Below are positions 23,182-34,803 of a stretch of 64,000 nt of DNA, piece after piece. Positions within the stretch are counted from its first letter, which is position 1; each line of letters opens with the position of its first letter. The position numbers were made by a program, and so were the translations under genes. Below the pieces are notes generated by a model, which saw only the letters and a program-made list of their open reading frames with translations, had not been told where the DNA came from and did no database searches. The stretch is from Ampelomyces quisqualis (taxonomy: Eukaryota > Ascomycota > Dothideomycetes > Pleosporales > Phaeosphaeriaceae): positions 684,501-748,500 of the forward strand of contig JAGTXZ010000002.1 in the NCBI GenBank assembly GCA_018398575.1, in the 5' to 3' direction.

Positions 23182-23559
23182 GTTTGCTTTTAGTGTTGTG
23201 ATGTCGCCCTCTTAGATGAGCCGTGGGTTGAGAAATAAAGGTCAGGTCTGGAAGAGAGAAGAGGAGCAAAGCCCTCTTGAGTAGAAGAAAGTGTTGGTAC
23301 CATAACGCGCTAGCAGTTCGGATGAGTGACAAGAGGGGATCAGGTGAAGGCAGACGGCGCCGGTGAAGTTGACCATTAGCCTTGCGTCACTCCGTCTACC
23401 AAAAGAGTAGCTCGCCTGCACTCTCTCAACCGGAGGATCAACATTACAATCAGAACCAAGTAGAATACAAGCCAAGATGCGGAAATACCAAGTCGTACCA
23501 AAATCAGTCCTCCTTTCCATGTCTGTCTTCGCGGAGTAATCCCGTAAGCATTATGGCCT
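23182..23559. other. Intergenic region
   Basis: Between two minus-strand ORFs. Short ORFs only; nothing recognised. Confidence 0.3.
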
Positions 23560-24453
23560 TCAGTGATGTACCATAATCCCTCCAACTCCGTAGTGCCAAT
23601 CAACCAACATGTCTGCACCTTCTTTCAACTTGATGAAGTCGACAATCCTCTGTTCTGCCATTTCGATCATGTCGTCCGGCGATGTCCGACTGAAGAAAGC
23701 GACGTGTCCGTCTACCCCGATTCTCTTGATATTTGGGAACTTGCGGCGAAAAGACATACGGAACCCGCCTCGGTACAGATGCGTGTAGTCATACGGCATA
23801 TTTATCGAGGTAATCAGCCTGGTCTGTCCCGGTGCACGATCCTTGGTCCAGCGGTCAAACGATGCGAAGCCGTCAAATCCGAAGGTGTTGAGCGTGTACA
23901 TGTACGATGAAGCCTCAACGTAGATCTGACGACAGACGCGAGATAGGGCAAACGTGGGCTTGACAAATGTCCGCGGGAAATAAGTGGCCGCATTCCTGGG
24001 ATAAACAGCCAGGGTAGGTCCGATGGGCCATGAGCGCTTGCAACTTCGTTGACCAATGTCGATTCGATGGTATCCTTGGGCATACATCCAGATCTTATTT
24101 CTGATCTCTCCTGGTAGTCGGAGAAGCGGGGAGTTTGTAGAATTCCGTTTTGCGCTGGATATTGTCAGCAATTTTGTAGTGTTTCGTTTACGTATTGGCA
24201 CTTACATAGCCATCAACTCGGATTTGGCTGGTAACGATGCATTGAGCAGGCCATTCCTGTAAAGTGGCGGTGAAGGCCTCTCGTTTTTGTAGTTGCTGGA
24301 CTTGGTCATGCAGCTGTCTACAATTGTTGACCGCTTTGGCGATCTTGTCGGCGCCATGCTGAATGAGTCGGCAACTGTAGTGTTTTCAATAAACGACCTG
24401 GACAATTGTTTGCAATTGAAGCAACAAAGAGGCACCATCTTAACCCAAGACAT
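23560..24453 (-). CDS. F-box-like (2EXR-type) protein, 280 aa
   Basis: Two exons, 24453-24206 and 24154-23560, joined in frame over a 51-nt GTAAGT intron. The core LLRLPGEIRNKIWMYAQGY is the helical motif found at the start of a family greatly expanded in Dothideomycetes, followed by the family-type FALSRVCRQIYVEASSYMY and NTFGFDGF. F-box-like proteins are usually substrate adaptors, but function in this group is not known. The true start may be the ATG at 24,357 (MAPTRSPKRS) because the first 32 residues upstream look unlike a conserved domain. No transmembrane segment seen. Confidence 0.75.
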
Positions 24454-24663
24454 TGTCTATGAAGTGAGGACGAAGGGTGAGATGTGACAGTGGAGAGGTG
24501 AACGTGAAGCTTGGCGACGAAAAGGAGCATAGGTAGGTTGCGGAGCCTGAGGATCCAGAGACTGAGAATAAAGGTGTCCACGAGACGGTGGGGTTGGTGA
24601 GACTGGATAGAATGACTGGCTTATTGGTATGCGAACGACTCAAGACTTCTGCTCGATGAGGCT

Positions 24664-25923
24664 TTAAGCTTTCCGTCGCTTACTCCTCCGAACACCCTCT
24701 GTCTTGAATTCCATAACTATTTTGTCCTCTTTTGGCTCATTCTTGACCCGCTTCCTCTTCACGACGTCCTTCTTCTCTACTTTCACAACCACCTCCTCCG
24801 CATGTTCAAGTTTGACCTGGATTTCTTCCTCCTTGGCTTTCTCTTTCTTTACAAGTCTTTCGCTAAACGCCCTCAAGTCCGCGGTGAACAGCACCGAATG
24901 CGCCCATCCGGCTTCTTTGCCCCATAATTCTCTAAAGTAGTCTCCCACAGCAACATAGATTGCGGCAGTCATGCTACTATTCCTTCCCTTGCCGAACTTG
25001 TAGTCCCGCTGGGCGATTTGCCACACATGTGTGTCTACGGGAACGGCCTCGGACCAGCCTAGACCGAAGAGACACACGCAGTCTGCGACTTTGGGACCGA
25101 CGCCGGGGAGTTGGAGGAGCTGCTCGTGCGCAGTTCGATAACCCTGGCGACCGCCTGGGAGTAATGGACCCGCGGGTGAGGTTGGGGTGCCAAATTGTGG
25201 GCATTCAGGATTACTCAAACCTTGGAGCCATGTCAGACCCTTTTCTTGCGCGACGACTTGCGCTGTCTTGGCGATGTATTTTGCGCGATATCCGAACCCC
25301 AATTCCCGGAGATGTGCCTCCACGGCGGGGCCAGAGAGGGAGTCGGGCGAAGGGAAGTCGTGGTACGGAGTGCCGCCCACGTGTGCGACCAAAGCGCCGT
25401 AATGCAAGCAGAGATTGTGGACCATGCCGGAGATGCGGGCGATGTTGTTGTTGCTGCTGCATATGAAGCCTACGAGTGCTTCCCAGGCGTCTTGGCGCAG
25501 GATCCTGACGCCCGTGAACTTGGGCGCTCTCTTCTGGAAGTTTGCGTCTGAGGCGCCCCATTGCTCGTACAGCTGGCCGAGGTTTGGGGCGAGGTTGAAG
25601 TAGTGGGTGAGTAGGGCGAGGGTGTCGTCGTCTGGGGCCGTGGGAAGCGGGAGTTGGGAGGCGGGCGAGGGGTATGTGGCGCGATAGTGGAGGTGTTGAG
25701 CGTCTTGCCTGAGGGAGAGCAGGCGCCCGTGGAGGGTGCAGGACCACTCGTCTGGGGCCGACTTGCGCCATCTGAAGGACTGGCCGCAGCGCAACGTCGT
25801 GTCGATGCACAGCTCCGTGAGGCTCGTCGGCAGCCGGTGCCATTCCGCCGCCCGCCGCGCCATTCCGACGGTGGAGGGCAGTGAAGGTCGCTGAGCTGCG
25901 CGGGCTAGCCTTGGTCGCGCCAA
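24664..25923 (-). CDS. OGG1: 8-oxoguanine DNA glycosylase/AP lyase OGG1
   Basis: Base-excision repair enzyme removing 8-oxoguanine opposite cytosine. Single exon, 419 aa. The helix-hairpin-helix-GPD motif is complete: LPGVGPKVADCV with catalytic Lys278 and PVDTHVWQ with Asp297, the same 19-residue spacing as Lys249/Asp268 of human OGG1. Other hallmarks: LRCGQSFRW, FICSSNNNIARI, LGFGYRAKYI. The C-terminus has a Lys/Glu-rich tail with KRKRVK and RRSKRRK, likely nuclear signals. The start at 25,923 gives an Arg-rich, acid-free N-terminus (MARPRLARAAQR) that could be a mitochondrial presequence; MARRAAEW, 20 codons in, is the alternative start that matches the usual domain onset. Confidence 0.95.
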   Translation of the reverse strand: MARPRLARAAQRPSLPSTVGMARRAAEWHRLPTSLTELCIDTTLRCGQSFRWRKSAPDEWSCTLHGRLLSLRQDAQHLHYRATYPSPASQLPLPTAPDDDTLALLTHYFNLAPNLGQLYEQWGASDANFQKRAPKFTGVRILRQDAWEALVGFICSSNNNIARISGMVHNLCLHYGALVAHVGGTPYHDFPSPDSLSGPAVEAHLRELGFGYRAKYIAKTAQVVAQEKGLTWLQGLSNPECPQFGTPTSPAGPLLPGGRQGYRTAHEQLLQLPGVGPKVADCVCLFGLGWSEAVPVDTHVWQIAQRDYKFGKGRNSSMTAAIYVAVGDYFRELWGKEAGWAHSVLFTADLRAFSERLVKKEKAKEEEIQVKLEHAEEVVVKVEKKDVVKRKRVKNEPKEDKIVMEFKTEGVRRSKRRKA

Positions 25924-26114
25924 GACGCGTGTGCACTGCCGCCGGCACCGACTTTGCGCGCACCACTTTTGTCCTCCACGACCGCAACATCAATCGTCCG
26001 CCTCAAGCATCGCGTCCCAGTGCCCGGACGACTGCTGGCAACACCGCCTTCATCGCTTTTTGATCCGCGCCTGCTAATCGCTCCCCGCTCCCCGCCCAGC
26101 CCGTCCCGCCCAGC
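25924..26114. promoter_or_regulatory. Compact divergent promoter (OGG1 / U2AF65)
   Basis: Only 191 bp separate the two start codons, so the promoters must overlap. The sequence is C-rich toward the U2AF65 start (cgctccccgctccccgcccag). No TATA box was seen. Confidence 0.45.
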
Positions 26115-28175
26115 ATGAACGGCGACAGCTACTCCCGAGGTAAGCGACCTTGCCCAGTACACGTGCTGACTGGTGTGCAGCTCCCCAAGCGGACTCGAGA
26201 CTGACATAAGCAGACGGCGGCCGGTCCAGCGGGTCGAGAAACTACGTGAGTAGCGACACCACCAGGCGCAACGACGGGCGCACACTGACCAGGGCCGCGC
26301 AGTCTTCGAGAGACGACCGCCGCGGTGGGGACGACAGGCGCCGCCGTAGATCACGCTCGCCCCGTCACGGCGGCGGCGGCGGCGGCGGTGGAGGAGGAGG
26401 AGGTGGAGGGTCCCGCCGCGACTACGAGGTCGACACGTACTCGTCCAGCCGCGACTACCGCGAGCGTGAGCGCGAAGACACGTATGCCCGCCGCGAGAGG
26501 CGCGACGACCGTGGCGCTGGCGGCGACCGTGGAGAGCGCAGCTGGGGAGACTCGTACTCCCGACGCGACCGTCCTCGAGGCGACCGCGAGCGCGAGCGTG
26601 GCGGCGACGACGACCGCGGCCCCCGACGCGACCGCGGCGACCGGGACCGGGGCGCTCGCGACGGCGGAGGCTATGGAGACGATCGCCGACGAGGAGGACG
26701 CGACGGAGGCTTTGGCGGTGGGCGCGGAGGCCACGGAGGCCGCATGCAGAAGGAAGAGTCGCCTCTGCCCAACAAGCAGCGCGAGCCCACGCCCGATCTC
26801 GAGCCCTTCACTAGTGTCCTGACCCGCCAGCGCCGCCTGAACCAATGGGACATCAAGCCCGCCGGCTACGAGAACATCACCGCCGAGCAGGCTAAGCTGT
26901 CGGGCATGTTCCCGCTACCGGGTGCTCCCCGCGCCGCACCCATGGATCCCTCCAAGCTGGCTGCGTTCATGAGCCCGTCGGCTGGCACCGCATCGGCCGC
27001 CGCTCTTGCACCGGGAGCCTCAAAGCAGTCGAAGCGTCTCTATGTCCACAACCTACCTTCTGGCGTGAGCTCCGAGGAGCTCATGGACTTCTTCAACCTC
27101 CAGCTCAACGGCCTGAACGTAGTCTCGGGCCAAGACCCCTGTTCGTCCGCACACATTGCTTCCAGCAAGGCATACGCTGCGCTCGAGTTCAAGACGCCCG
27201 AGGATGCCACCGTAGCTCTTGCTATGAGCGGCATCTCGATGCGTGATGAGAGCAGAGGCCCCGACCAAGGTGGTCTATCCATTCGTCGACCCAAGGACTA
27301 CATCACGCCCTCTGCTGTTGAGAACGCCTACCCCGGAGACGAGGTGTCGAGCGTTGTCAAGGACAGCCCAAACAAGCTCAGCATCGTCAACATCCCCACA
27401 TTCATCGAGGAGGAGCAGATCCGAGAGCTTGTTGAGACCATGGGAAAGCTCAGCGCATTCGTCTTGGTCAAGGACAACGGCTCTGAGCAACACCGCGTAA
27501 GTATACTGTCCTACCGACAGTGCGTAGCGCTAACGCGTCACAGGGTATCGCATTCTGCGAGTACACAGACAACGAGGTCGTTGATGCAGTCATTGAAGGC
27601 CTAAACGACATCACTCTCGGTGACGGTAATCTCAAGGTATCCCGCGCCACTGTGGGCGTGCAGCAAACTGCTGGTCTCGACGGTGGTGTCGGTGCTATTT
27701 CTATGCTTGCAAGTGCCAATGCAGCCCAAAATCTCGAGCATGGCCGCGTTGTCTGCCTGATGAACATGGTCACATCCGACGAACTCATCAACGATGAAGA
27801 ATACGAAGGTAACCACATCCCCTCCCTCTTCTTTTTTCCTTTTCCTATTCCATTTCACCAGGACCCTCTCTCCACCTCGTTTGTCACACGAGTCATCTTG
27901 CCCCTGTCTGTGTAGACTTCTCTTAACGAGTAACAACAGAAATCAAGGAAGACATCGAAGAGGAATGCCAGAAATACGGCCCCATTATCGAAACCAAGAT
28001 TCCCCGCCCAGCAGGTGCACGCTCCAGTCTAGGTGTCGGCAAGATTTACATCAAGTATCAAGATACCGAATCCGCACAGCGTGCTATTAAAGCTCTTGCC
28101 GGACGACAATTTTCGAGACGAACAGTTGTCGCGACGCAGTTTTCGGAAGAAGGATTCGATGTTGATGCTTGGTAA
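26115..28175 (+). CDS. U2AF2: Splicing factor U2AF large subunit
   Basis: Binds the polypyrimidine tract at 3' splice sites and recruits U2 snRNP. Five exons splice in frame to 583 aa: 26115-26139, 26214-26245, 26303-27496, 27544-27808, 27940-28175. Residues 1-175 form an Arg/Ser/Asp/Gly-rich domain containing a run of 14 glycines. LNQWDIKPAGYENI follows, matching the conserved linker. RRM1 (about 264-345) has LYVHNLPSGVSSEELMDFFN; RRM2 (about 377-455) LSIVNIPTFIEEEQIREL; the C-terminal U2AF-homology motif (about 485-583) starts VVCLMNMVTSDELINDEEYE and binds SF1-type partners in the family. It ends FDVDAW, with the stop inside a donor-like GGTAAGT. The first two exons are tiny (25 and 32 nt). 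Confidence 0.95.
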
Positions 28176-30215
28176 GTACTGAAACTGGATCGACTTGAGT
28201 GGGATGTGTCTCTTTTTTCTTCTTTCTTTGAGGCGAGCTTGTCTATCGGACCGAGCAGAAGCATAGCAAAAGGAACAGAGAAAGCAAAAGAAATTTGTAC
28301 AATAATTTGAGAATCGGAATGGTATGGCACATTGCGACGGAAACCTCGGGTAGTACAAGCTTGCAGGAGCTTTTGAAAGATTTGACTAGGTGTTGGACTA
28401 GTCTAGACACATATCTTGTCGTTGCATGATTACTCATGCCAGTACATGGCAAGGAAGCAGTTCTCTGTGATCGGTCAGAGTCATGTCGAAGATGTATCAA
28501 CGAAGCTCTGAGTATGCTTTGCTTATCGCCAGCGGAGATAAGAATGCACCTAAATAAGACGCCCGATCTACCAGCGCCGAGAAAACGTAAACAGACGCTA
28601 GAAGGACCTAAGCAACTCTATACAGTGTCCCCTAACGGATAGCGCGCACCCTGGACGGGGTTTGACTCGGCGGCTCTGATCACACAGTTGTTCAAGTATT
28701 CATTGGCGGTTAGTTGCGCGTGGCACTCCATTGGCTGCACTACCAGCCCTAGTCTGTGGCAAACAGCTTGCAAATCGCGAGCCACGCACCTCCGCCTAGA
28801 TACACTACTTTTGCCCTGCACCATAGTACAGTGGTCAGAGGCTGTGAAGCGAGATGAACGAATACGAGATGAACGTGTGCCGGTGCGCTTGCTAGGACGT
28901 GGCTCCACGCCGCACGCGCTCTGTTCGCAGCTCCCAAGGCGCTTCGAAGCTGTCCACCTGCCTATCCATTATTGATCGCTGTTGTTCAGGGGGTAGATCT
29001 GATCCAACTGAGGCTTCTGGTCCGTTCCCTTCCCTTCCTACGTAGGGCTCATCCATATGCAGTACACTATGTATACTCGTCTACACACTAAGCGCATGTG
29101 GCTAAGCGCGTGTGGGCCCGAGCTTATAGCCCACTTATCCTTCTACCGTAGAGATTCAAGAGCCATGCTTATCTAGCTGCGTAGGGGCTCTTGCGAATTC
29201 CCTGCGCTAGCCTAGAGTGGCTCATGCTCACGAATCTCTACGGTACTTGAGAGGCGATTTGTTTGTTTGAACAAAGGATTTGCAAGCAGACCTAGCGCAA
29301 GGGCCGCCCTGCTAAGACTAGGCGACCACTACATATTCTGAGTCTCGATTCTGGAACCCAGAGGCATGCAGATACACCGATCACGACAAAATCGCTGATA
29401 ATATGACCAAGGGCTTGTTGAAGAGCAGGGAGCGAATTCCGCTCTCGAGCTCTCTGTATCTCGGGAATTCGGGGTTTCAGAGCAAATCTATTCGTCGAGA
29501 AAGGTAGTTGAGCACTCTCTTAGCACCAGTTTCACGTTCGGCTACCAGAAGTGCGCCACTCGCATTAGGTTCAGCTAACAAACTTTCGGTAACTCATGTG
29601 TCTTTCTAGGCTGCTAGACTGTGACGTTACTTCTCCACGTGCTCGGCAACGCCACCGGTAGAGGTTTTTGGAAATAACTTGGGTGCTTGGCTGTCCGGAT
29701 GCAGTCCTCGCCTAGCATCCATAATCCTTTCGGGTCAAATAGTGGATAAGACCCATCACCATGGTTTGAATCTCCTTTACAGCAAAAGGTTCACATGATC
29801 CAGAAAAAACAAGACCCTTGGATGACAATGGGGGAAGGTCCGGAAGGGTGCTGCTGTCCACTTTTGTGCCACTATCTCCAGCTGCAGACAATATTTTCTT
29901 GGCTGGGTGGCCGTTCTAATGCTATTCGTGTAGCGTATTAGTACGGCTGCAGTAAAGAATCTAATTCCAGCCTACCTCGACGGCTGTAAACTGTGGCAGA
30001 AACTAAAAAGTCGGTTCTAGCATCGGCTGGTTACCCCTCGGCCCTAGAGGAAACCTAGACTTTACGATAGTCGATCGTCAGGAGATGCAAGTATGTAAGG
30101 TCTCAGTTGCTCCGTTCCGTGCACTCCCTTGACTGCCAATTCTCAGCCGCTCTATCGTGAAGTTGCCATTTCGGCTCGATTGGATCAGGCCTGGGAACCA
30201 TCTCCAAGTAGCAAA
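28176..30215. other. Long intergenic region (2 kb)
   Basis: No supported gene. It contains the inverted-repeat element annotated at 29,144-29,245 and an imperfect tandem pair taagcgcatgtgg / taagcgcgtgtgg at about 29,088-29,117. Around 29,386 one frame reads DHDKIADNMTKGLL, faintly like the end of a copia RNase H, too short to call. Confidence 0.35.
29144..29245. repeat. 102-bp element with 14-bp perfect terminal inverted repeats
   Basis: TACCGTAGAGATTC (29,144-29,157) is repeated exactly inverted as GAATCTCTACGGTA (29,232-29,245). The inner sequence contains no ORF. It could be a small MITE or a hairpin-forming remnant; no clear target duplication flanks it. Confidence 0.5.
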
Positions 30216-31781
30216 ATGAGGCTTTTATTTTTGCTCCTCCCAATCCTCACATGGATTCAAGTTGGATCTGCGCAAAAGTCTGATGCGCTATCCGTTTTTA
30301 CAAGTCTCCCACCATGCGCGGTATGTTCCCCGCAATATCACAGAACAACGCATGGAACGAGTATTGACTCCCTCTACAGCAACTGTGTTTGGCGACTGCA
30401 TTGGGGAACTCGTCATGTACGCTCAGTGAACCGAAGTGCATGTGCGGCAGCTCCAAGCTTTCAGCCGACACTGAAAAATGTGTACGCAAGTCATGTACAG
30501 TGAAAAACGCTCTGAGTAAGGCACTTGCTCTCAAGTCACGCAGTGTATTACTCACGCTCTTCTAGTCACCAAAAATAATACCGCAACATTCTGCGAAATG
30601 CCGATCCGCAATAAGAGCAACAAGATTCGCATCACGAATATTCTCACTGGTGTCGTGGCAAACTTTTGCCATCTGTTGCGCCTATCCGAAAAGATCTCTT
30701 CCGTGGGCATCAGTGGGCTGGGTATGGATGATTATTCTATGCTATTAACCATAGTACTGGGCATACCCCTTATCATAATGATCGACAGAGGGATCGTTCT
30801 CAATGGCCTCGCAATGGACGTATGGGTGGTTCCGTTTGACCACATCACCAACTTTCTCCGCTGGCTATACATTCTGGAGATATTCTACACTATCTTGGTG
30901 GTAACGATCAAGCTCTCATTGCTTTTCTTCTTCCTGAAGATCTTCCCGAAGCGCATAATTCGGCAGCTGCTTTGGGCCACAGTAGCATTCAATGTGCTTT
31001 ATGGTGTGGCCTTTGTGATTACTGCCGTCTTTCAGTGTAGACCAATCAGCTACTACTGGGTACGTTTTGATGGCTATATGAATGTAGGATACCTACTGAC
31101 CTTGTTCAGACGCACTGGGATGGAGAGGACATTGGAAAATGCGTTAATTTAAATGCGACGATTTGGTCCAACGCCATTATCAGCATCATATTGGACATAT
31201 GGATGCTGGCGTTGCCATTGTACCAAATTTTCTTCCTCCAGCTCTCATGGCGTAACAAAATTAACGTGGGCATGATGTTTTTTTTTGGCACATTGTAGGT
31301 CCTCCCCAGCTCTTTTGCTTCTTCAAACGCGAAACTAACAACACCCAGCTTCACTGTCGTATCAGTGCTCCGACTCCAGTCCCTCATCTACTTTGGCGTT
31401 TCTTCAAACATTACCTGGGACCAAGCCGACGTGATATACTGGTCGAGCATCGAGATTAACGTCGGTATCATGTGTGCTTGCATGCCGTCCCTTCGCGTCA
31501 TATTCATCCGCATGTTTCCTAACTTGTTCGGATCTTCAAAGGATGTCGCACGGAATTTCAAAAAGTATGGCTGTCGGACCCAAGGCATGGGTGCCGCCAG
31601 TGCCGTCAAGTGTGGGTCGGACAAAGGTCGCAATGCAAAGGATCTGCACAACATCACATATACGCAGACGTTCGATGTACAGTACGTCGATGGGGACGAG
31701 ACGTCACTGGTGCACATGGACGAGTTTACTTCAAAGACGAGAAAGCCAGAGAGTAGTAATGCAAGCGAAGCTAGCCTATAG
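30216..31781 (+). CDS. CFEM-domain Pth11-type seven-transmembrane receptor
   Basis: Plasma-membrane receptor-like protein of the Pth11/rhodopsin-like fungal family. Five exons, 30216-30320, 30380-30515, 30566-31059, 31110-31294 and 31349-31781, splice in frame to 450 aa. A signal peptide (MRLLFLLLPILTWIQVGSAQ) precedes a CFEM domain with eight cysteines (34, 38, 48, 55, 57, 69, 74, 90). Seven hydrophobic segments follow, including MDDYSMLLTIVLGIPLIIM, SLLFFFLKIF and the conserved SNAIISIILDIWMLALPLY. The cytosolic tail after about residue 370 is polar. At the position three before the CxC cysteine, where CFEM proteins usually have the haem-ligand Asp, this one has Glu52. Ligand unknown. Earlier ATGs in this region are not in frame with the signal peptide. 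Confidence 0.9.
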
Positions 31782-31884
31782 ATTTAGTAATGAAGAATCA
31801 AACTCTAGATGCCGACTGCGCAGCAATATTCGCATAGCACAACATGAATTGTCTCAAATTACACCCCTGAATATCAAGGCGCAC

Positions 31885-32640
31885 CCTTTCAAATCCTCTG
31901 TTCCTCTGCAATACCTCTAACCATCTCAGGCCACTCGAGTTTCAGCTGCTCGCCGTGATCAGCGCACAATGTCTCCACTGCCATCGTGGTGGAGTAGCCA
32001 TCTTGAATCTTCTAGCACGAAGAAGAGCGATTTAGTGAGTAGGACAGACACGGTGAGCATGCATGCCAGAGAGACGCGGTAGCTAAGTTTATAGAGGCGG
32101 AATTTGGCGTAGGAATTAGGCGTAGTTTTCTATTACCGAGCCAATGATGCCGTGAAATTGACGTAGATAGAAAAGAGGCTGACCACGAACCTGAAGTCCT
32201 CAGTAATAGTGAAGTATATATGAGGGCGGAGAGCGATGTGTACTCTCGTAGCTAAGCAGATGCGGCTTCGCAGCAAAACACCGTCGAAATGACTATCAAA
32301 AAGACGGCTGCAAAGCATACGAGACATGCAAACCAAAGAGCCCCTCTGCGACCAAAATATGCACCAAACGCTCCGGCTGCGATGGCGGAGACACGGGCTC
32401 CTAGATTCATGAGGCTTGTCATGAGTTGTTGGACAGTAGACTATGGATCAATTTTCACATCGATCCCGTAACCAACGCACTCGTAGGATCTCCATACCCA
32501 GACACCATCAAGAAGCCCGGCCTAGTTTTTCACTCACTCACAGCAGCTGTATTCGAAAATACTGTTATATTGGTCCCCTCATCATTAGCCATCTCATGTA
32601 TATTACCCAGGCATAGTCCGCAGCGAAAGCTAGAAATAGC
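31885..32640 (-). pseudogene. Broken MFS sugar transporter
   Basis: Pieces of the fungal sugar-porter family occur in order on the minus strand but in different frames with stops. GFLMVSGYGDPTSAL is at about 32,515; STVQQLMTSLMNLGARVSA and GAYFGRRGALWFACLVCFA are at about 32,440-32,300, matching the end of TM2, the RxGRR loop and TM3. YRVSLACMLTV and FFVLEDSRWLLHHDG (the PESPRWLL region) are at about 32,080-31,990, and PEMVRGIAEEQR is at about 31,910. At least two frame changes and several stops separate them, and the C-terminal half of the transporter is absent. Not hypermutated like the right arm, so the decay is independent. Confidence 0.65.
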
Positions 32641-32989
32641 AAGGAGAACGTGTGAACGAAGCGAATTTGGGATGCACGATGTAAAGCCCAGTGAAGCGTC
32701 GCGACGTGACGTGAGTCTTGCTCACGCATCCTGCAGAATTCGATTCATTCATCGTGCTTAATTCTGACCGGTTGGGCTCCTGTCAAATGGCAAAGAAAGC
32801 TGCGAGTAAGCCAGCAGTGACGCCGTTGAGCAAGAGCGGAAGGAGTGCCGTTTGCGTGCTAGCGTAGACACACCACTCTTCGTAACAGCACTGTTACTTG
32901 GTACACGCCATACCATCTAACCACCAAGATGTTGACGACATGGATACTCACAACTACTATTTGTGACATCTTAGCTTCAAAATACTGGC
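32641..32989. promoter_or_regulatory. Intergenic region upstream of the dehydratase gene
   Basis: About 350 bases, no ORF of note. Probably contains the promoter of the downstream gene; no specific site recognised. Confidence 0.3.
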
Positions 32990-34491
32990 ATGTGTACTGT
33001 TCAGAGCCCTAAAGCGGCTGGCGAGGCCGGCAACAGTGGGTACAGAGTGCCGTACACACACGGACTGTAATTGACTAGAGCGCACGCAGGACGACGGGGT
33101 TCCACAGTACTCAACCCTAAATCCTATGTTGAGGATGGTCTTTGGAAACAGGCGCCCGTGCTCATTGGAAGCACCAAATTCAAAAGATTGCCTGATGCGA
33201 AGAACATTCTGGTAACTGGAGGGGCAGGCTTCATGTATGCACAAAGCCCACGAAGCACGCGGAAGACCTGCAATGCCACGATATACGATCTCCACATGAT
33301 AAACCAATGCTGACATGGCTCTAGTGCATGTTGGTTCGTCCGCCACCTCGTCCTCACATATCCCAGCCATTACAACATCGTCTCGTTCGACAAGCTCGAC
33401 TACTGCGCGACCCTTAACAACACGCGCGTTCTCGATGACAAGGATAACTTCACATTTGAGAACGGAGACATCACATGTCCAGCAGACGTGAAGCGTGTGC
33501 TTCACAAGCACAAGATTGACACGATTTTCCACTTCGCTGCGCAGTCGCATGTCGACTTGAGCTTTGGCAACTCGTACGAGTTCACAAACACGAATGTATA
33601 CGGCACACATGTCTTACTTGAAAGCGCGCGGGAACATGGCGTGAACAGATTCGTACACATTTCGACAGACGAGGTATATGGAGAGGTGCCTGTTGGAGCT
33701 GCAGATCTTAGCGAGACGAGCATGCTGGCGCCAACGAATCCATACTCAGCGAGTAAAGCTGCAGCAGAAATGCTGGTGAGCGCGTATCGGCGCAGCTTCA
33801 AGCTACCTCTCATCACTGTCCGAGCCAATAATGTTTACGGACCGCATCAATTTCCAGAAAGTATGGGAGTGATGGCCTGATGGCTGATTGTGACTGACGT
33901 GGCGCAGAGATCATCCCCAAGTTCATTATGCTACTTCAGCGGCAGCGGAAGCTTTTGCTGTATGGAGACGGGTCACCGACGCGTCGATACCTCTATGCCG
34001 GCGACTTGGTTGACGCACTCGACACGATACTTCACAAGGGCACCCTTGGTCAGATTTACAACATTGCATCAAAGGACGAGATGTCCAACACGGAAATCTG
34101 CCACAGGCTCTTGGGTCTATTCGGTCTTGCACATGGCACGCCCGCAGAGCTGGACAAATGGATACAGTATACAGAAGATCGACCGTTTACCGATCAGCGA
34201 TATGCTACGGACGGGTCCAAGTTGACTGCGCTCGGATGGCAACCCAAGAAGGCATTCGACGAGGGCCTGCGGGAGACGGTTGATTGGTATCGCAGGTTTG
34301 GAGAGGCGTGGTGGGGCGACATCAGTAGGGTCTTGACCTCGTTCCCCGTTGTTGCGGGCACGGAAATCTGGACCAAGGAAGAGCACGATGATCTGCCTTG
34401 TTCGGACGGAGAGCTAGCAGCAGATGACAATAGTGAGAGGCGGACGCAGGAAGCGAAGAAGCGGCTCGAGGAACTGTCGGGCGCGGAGTAG
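32990..34491 (+). CDS. UDP-glucose 4,6-dehydratase (RmlB-like, extended SDR)
   Basis: Converts an NDP-glucose to the 4-keto-6-deoxy sugar; the closest fungal family makes UDP-4-keto-6-deoxyglucose, the first step to UDP-rhamnose. Well-supported exons are 33079-33234, 33325-33860 and 33908-34491. Motifs: NAD-binding GGAGFIA (about residue 64), HISTDEVYGE, and catalytic YSASK (Tyr209, Lys213). Then come NNVYGPHQFPE, DGSPTRRYLYAGD and WYRRFGEAWWGDIS near the end. The 5' end is uncertain: no ATG is in frame in exon 33,079. An ATG at 32,990 joins it over a 39-nt GTACAG...CTAG intron and gives 441 aa, but that intron is very short. No reductase/epimerase partner gene is adjacent. Confidence 0.88.
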
Positions 34492-34803
34492 GCGAGAGAA
34501 CAACAATGTTTGGAATTGGTGGAGTTGGGGGAGTGGCAGAGGAGCGTGTGACATGGAAAAGCGAGTAATTGATCAATCACGTGCATGTTGCCGTGCGGGT
34601 GATTTGTCGGCGACTCAGCTCTGGAGTCTGGGCAGCGTTCTGGTCGAAACGCCCGACGCAGCGCGCCTCCACCCGTCAAACACGTTCCTCCTCCTGCTTT
34701 CCTTTCAGCCACCTACACCCCCCGTCCGTCTCTTCTACTGTGAATTCCAAGCACTCGCCCCTTGACCCCATTCTCAACACACCGACCGTTGCACCACCCA
34801 ACC
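34492..34803. promoter_or_regulatory. SEC9 promoter region with Cbf1-type E-box
   Basis: ATCACGTG at 34,576-34,583 matches RTCACRTG, about 220 bp before the SEC9 start; a C/T-rich leader (cttcctcctcctgctttcc) follows. Factor binding is inference. Confidence 0.4.

Noticed and set aside
26351..26845. Minus- and plus-strand Ala/Val-rich ORFs over the U2AF65 RS/Gly region
   Set aside because: Alternate-frame shadows of the repetitive Arg/Asp/Gly coding sequence.
29386..29450. DHDKIADNMTKGLL, resembling the end of copia RNase H
   Set aside because: Too short and isolated; no further retroelement sequence nearby.
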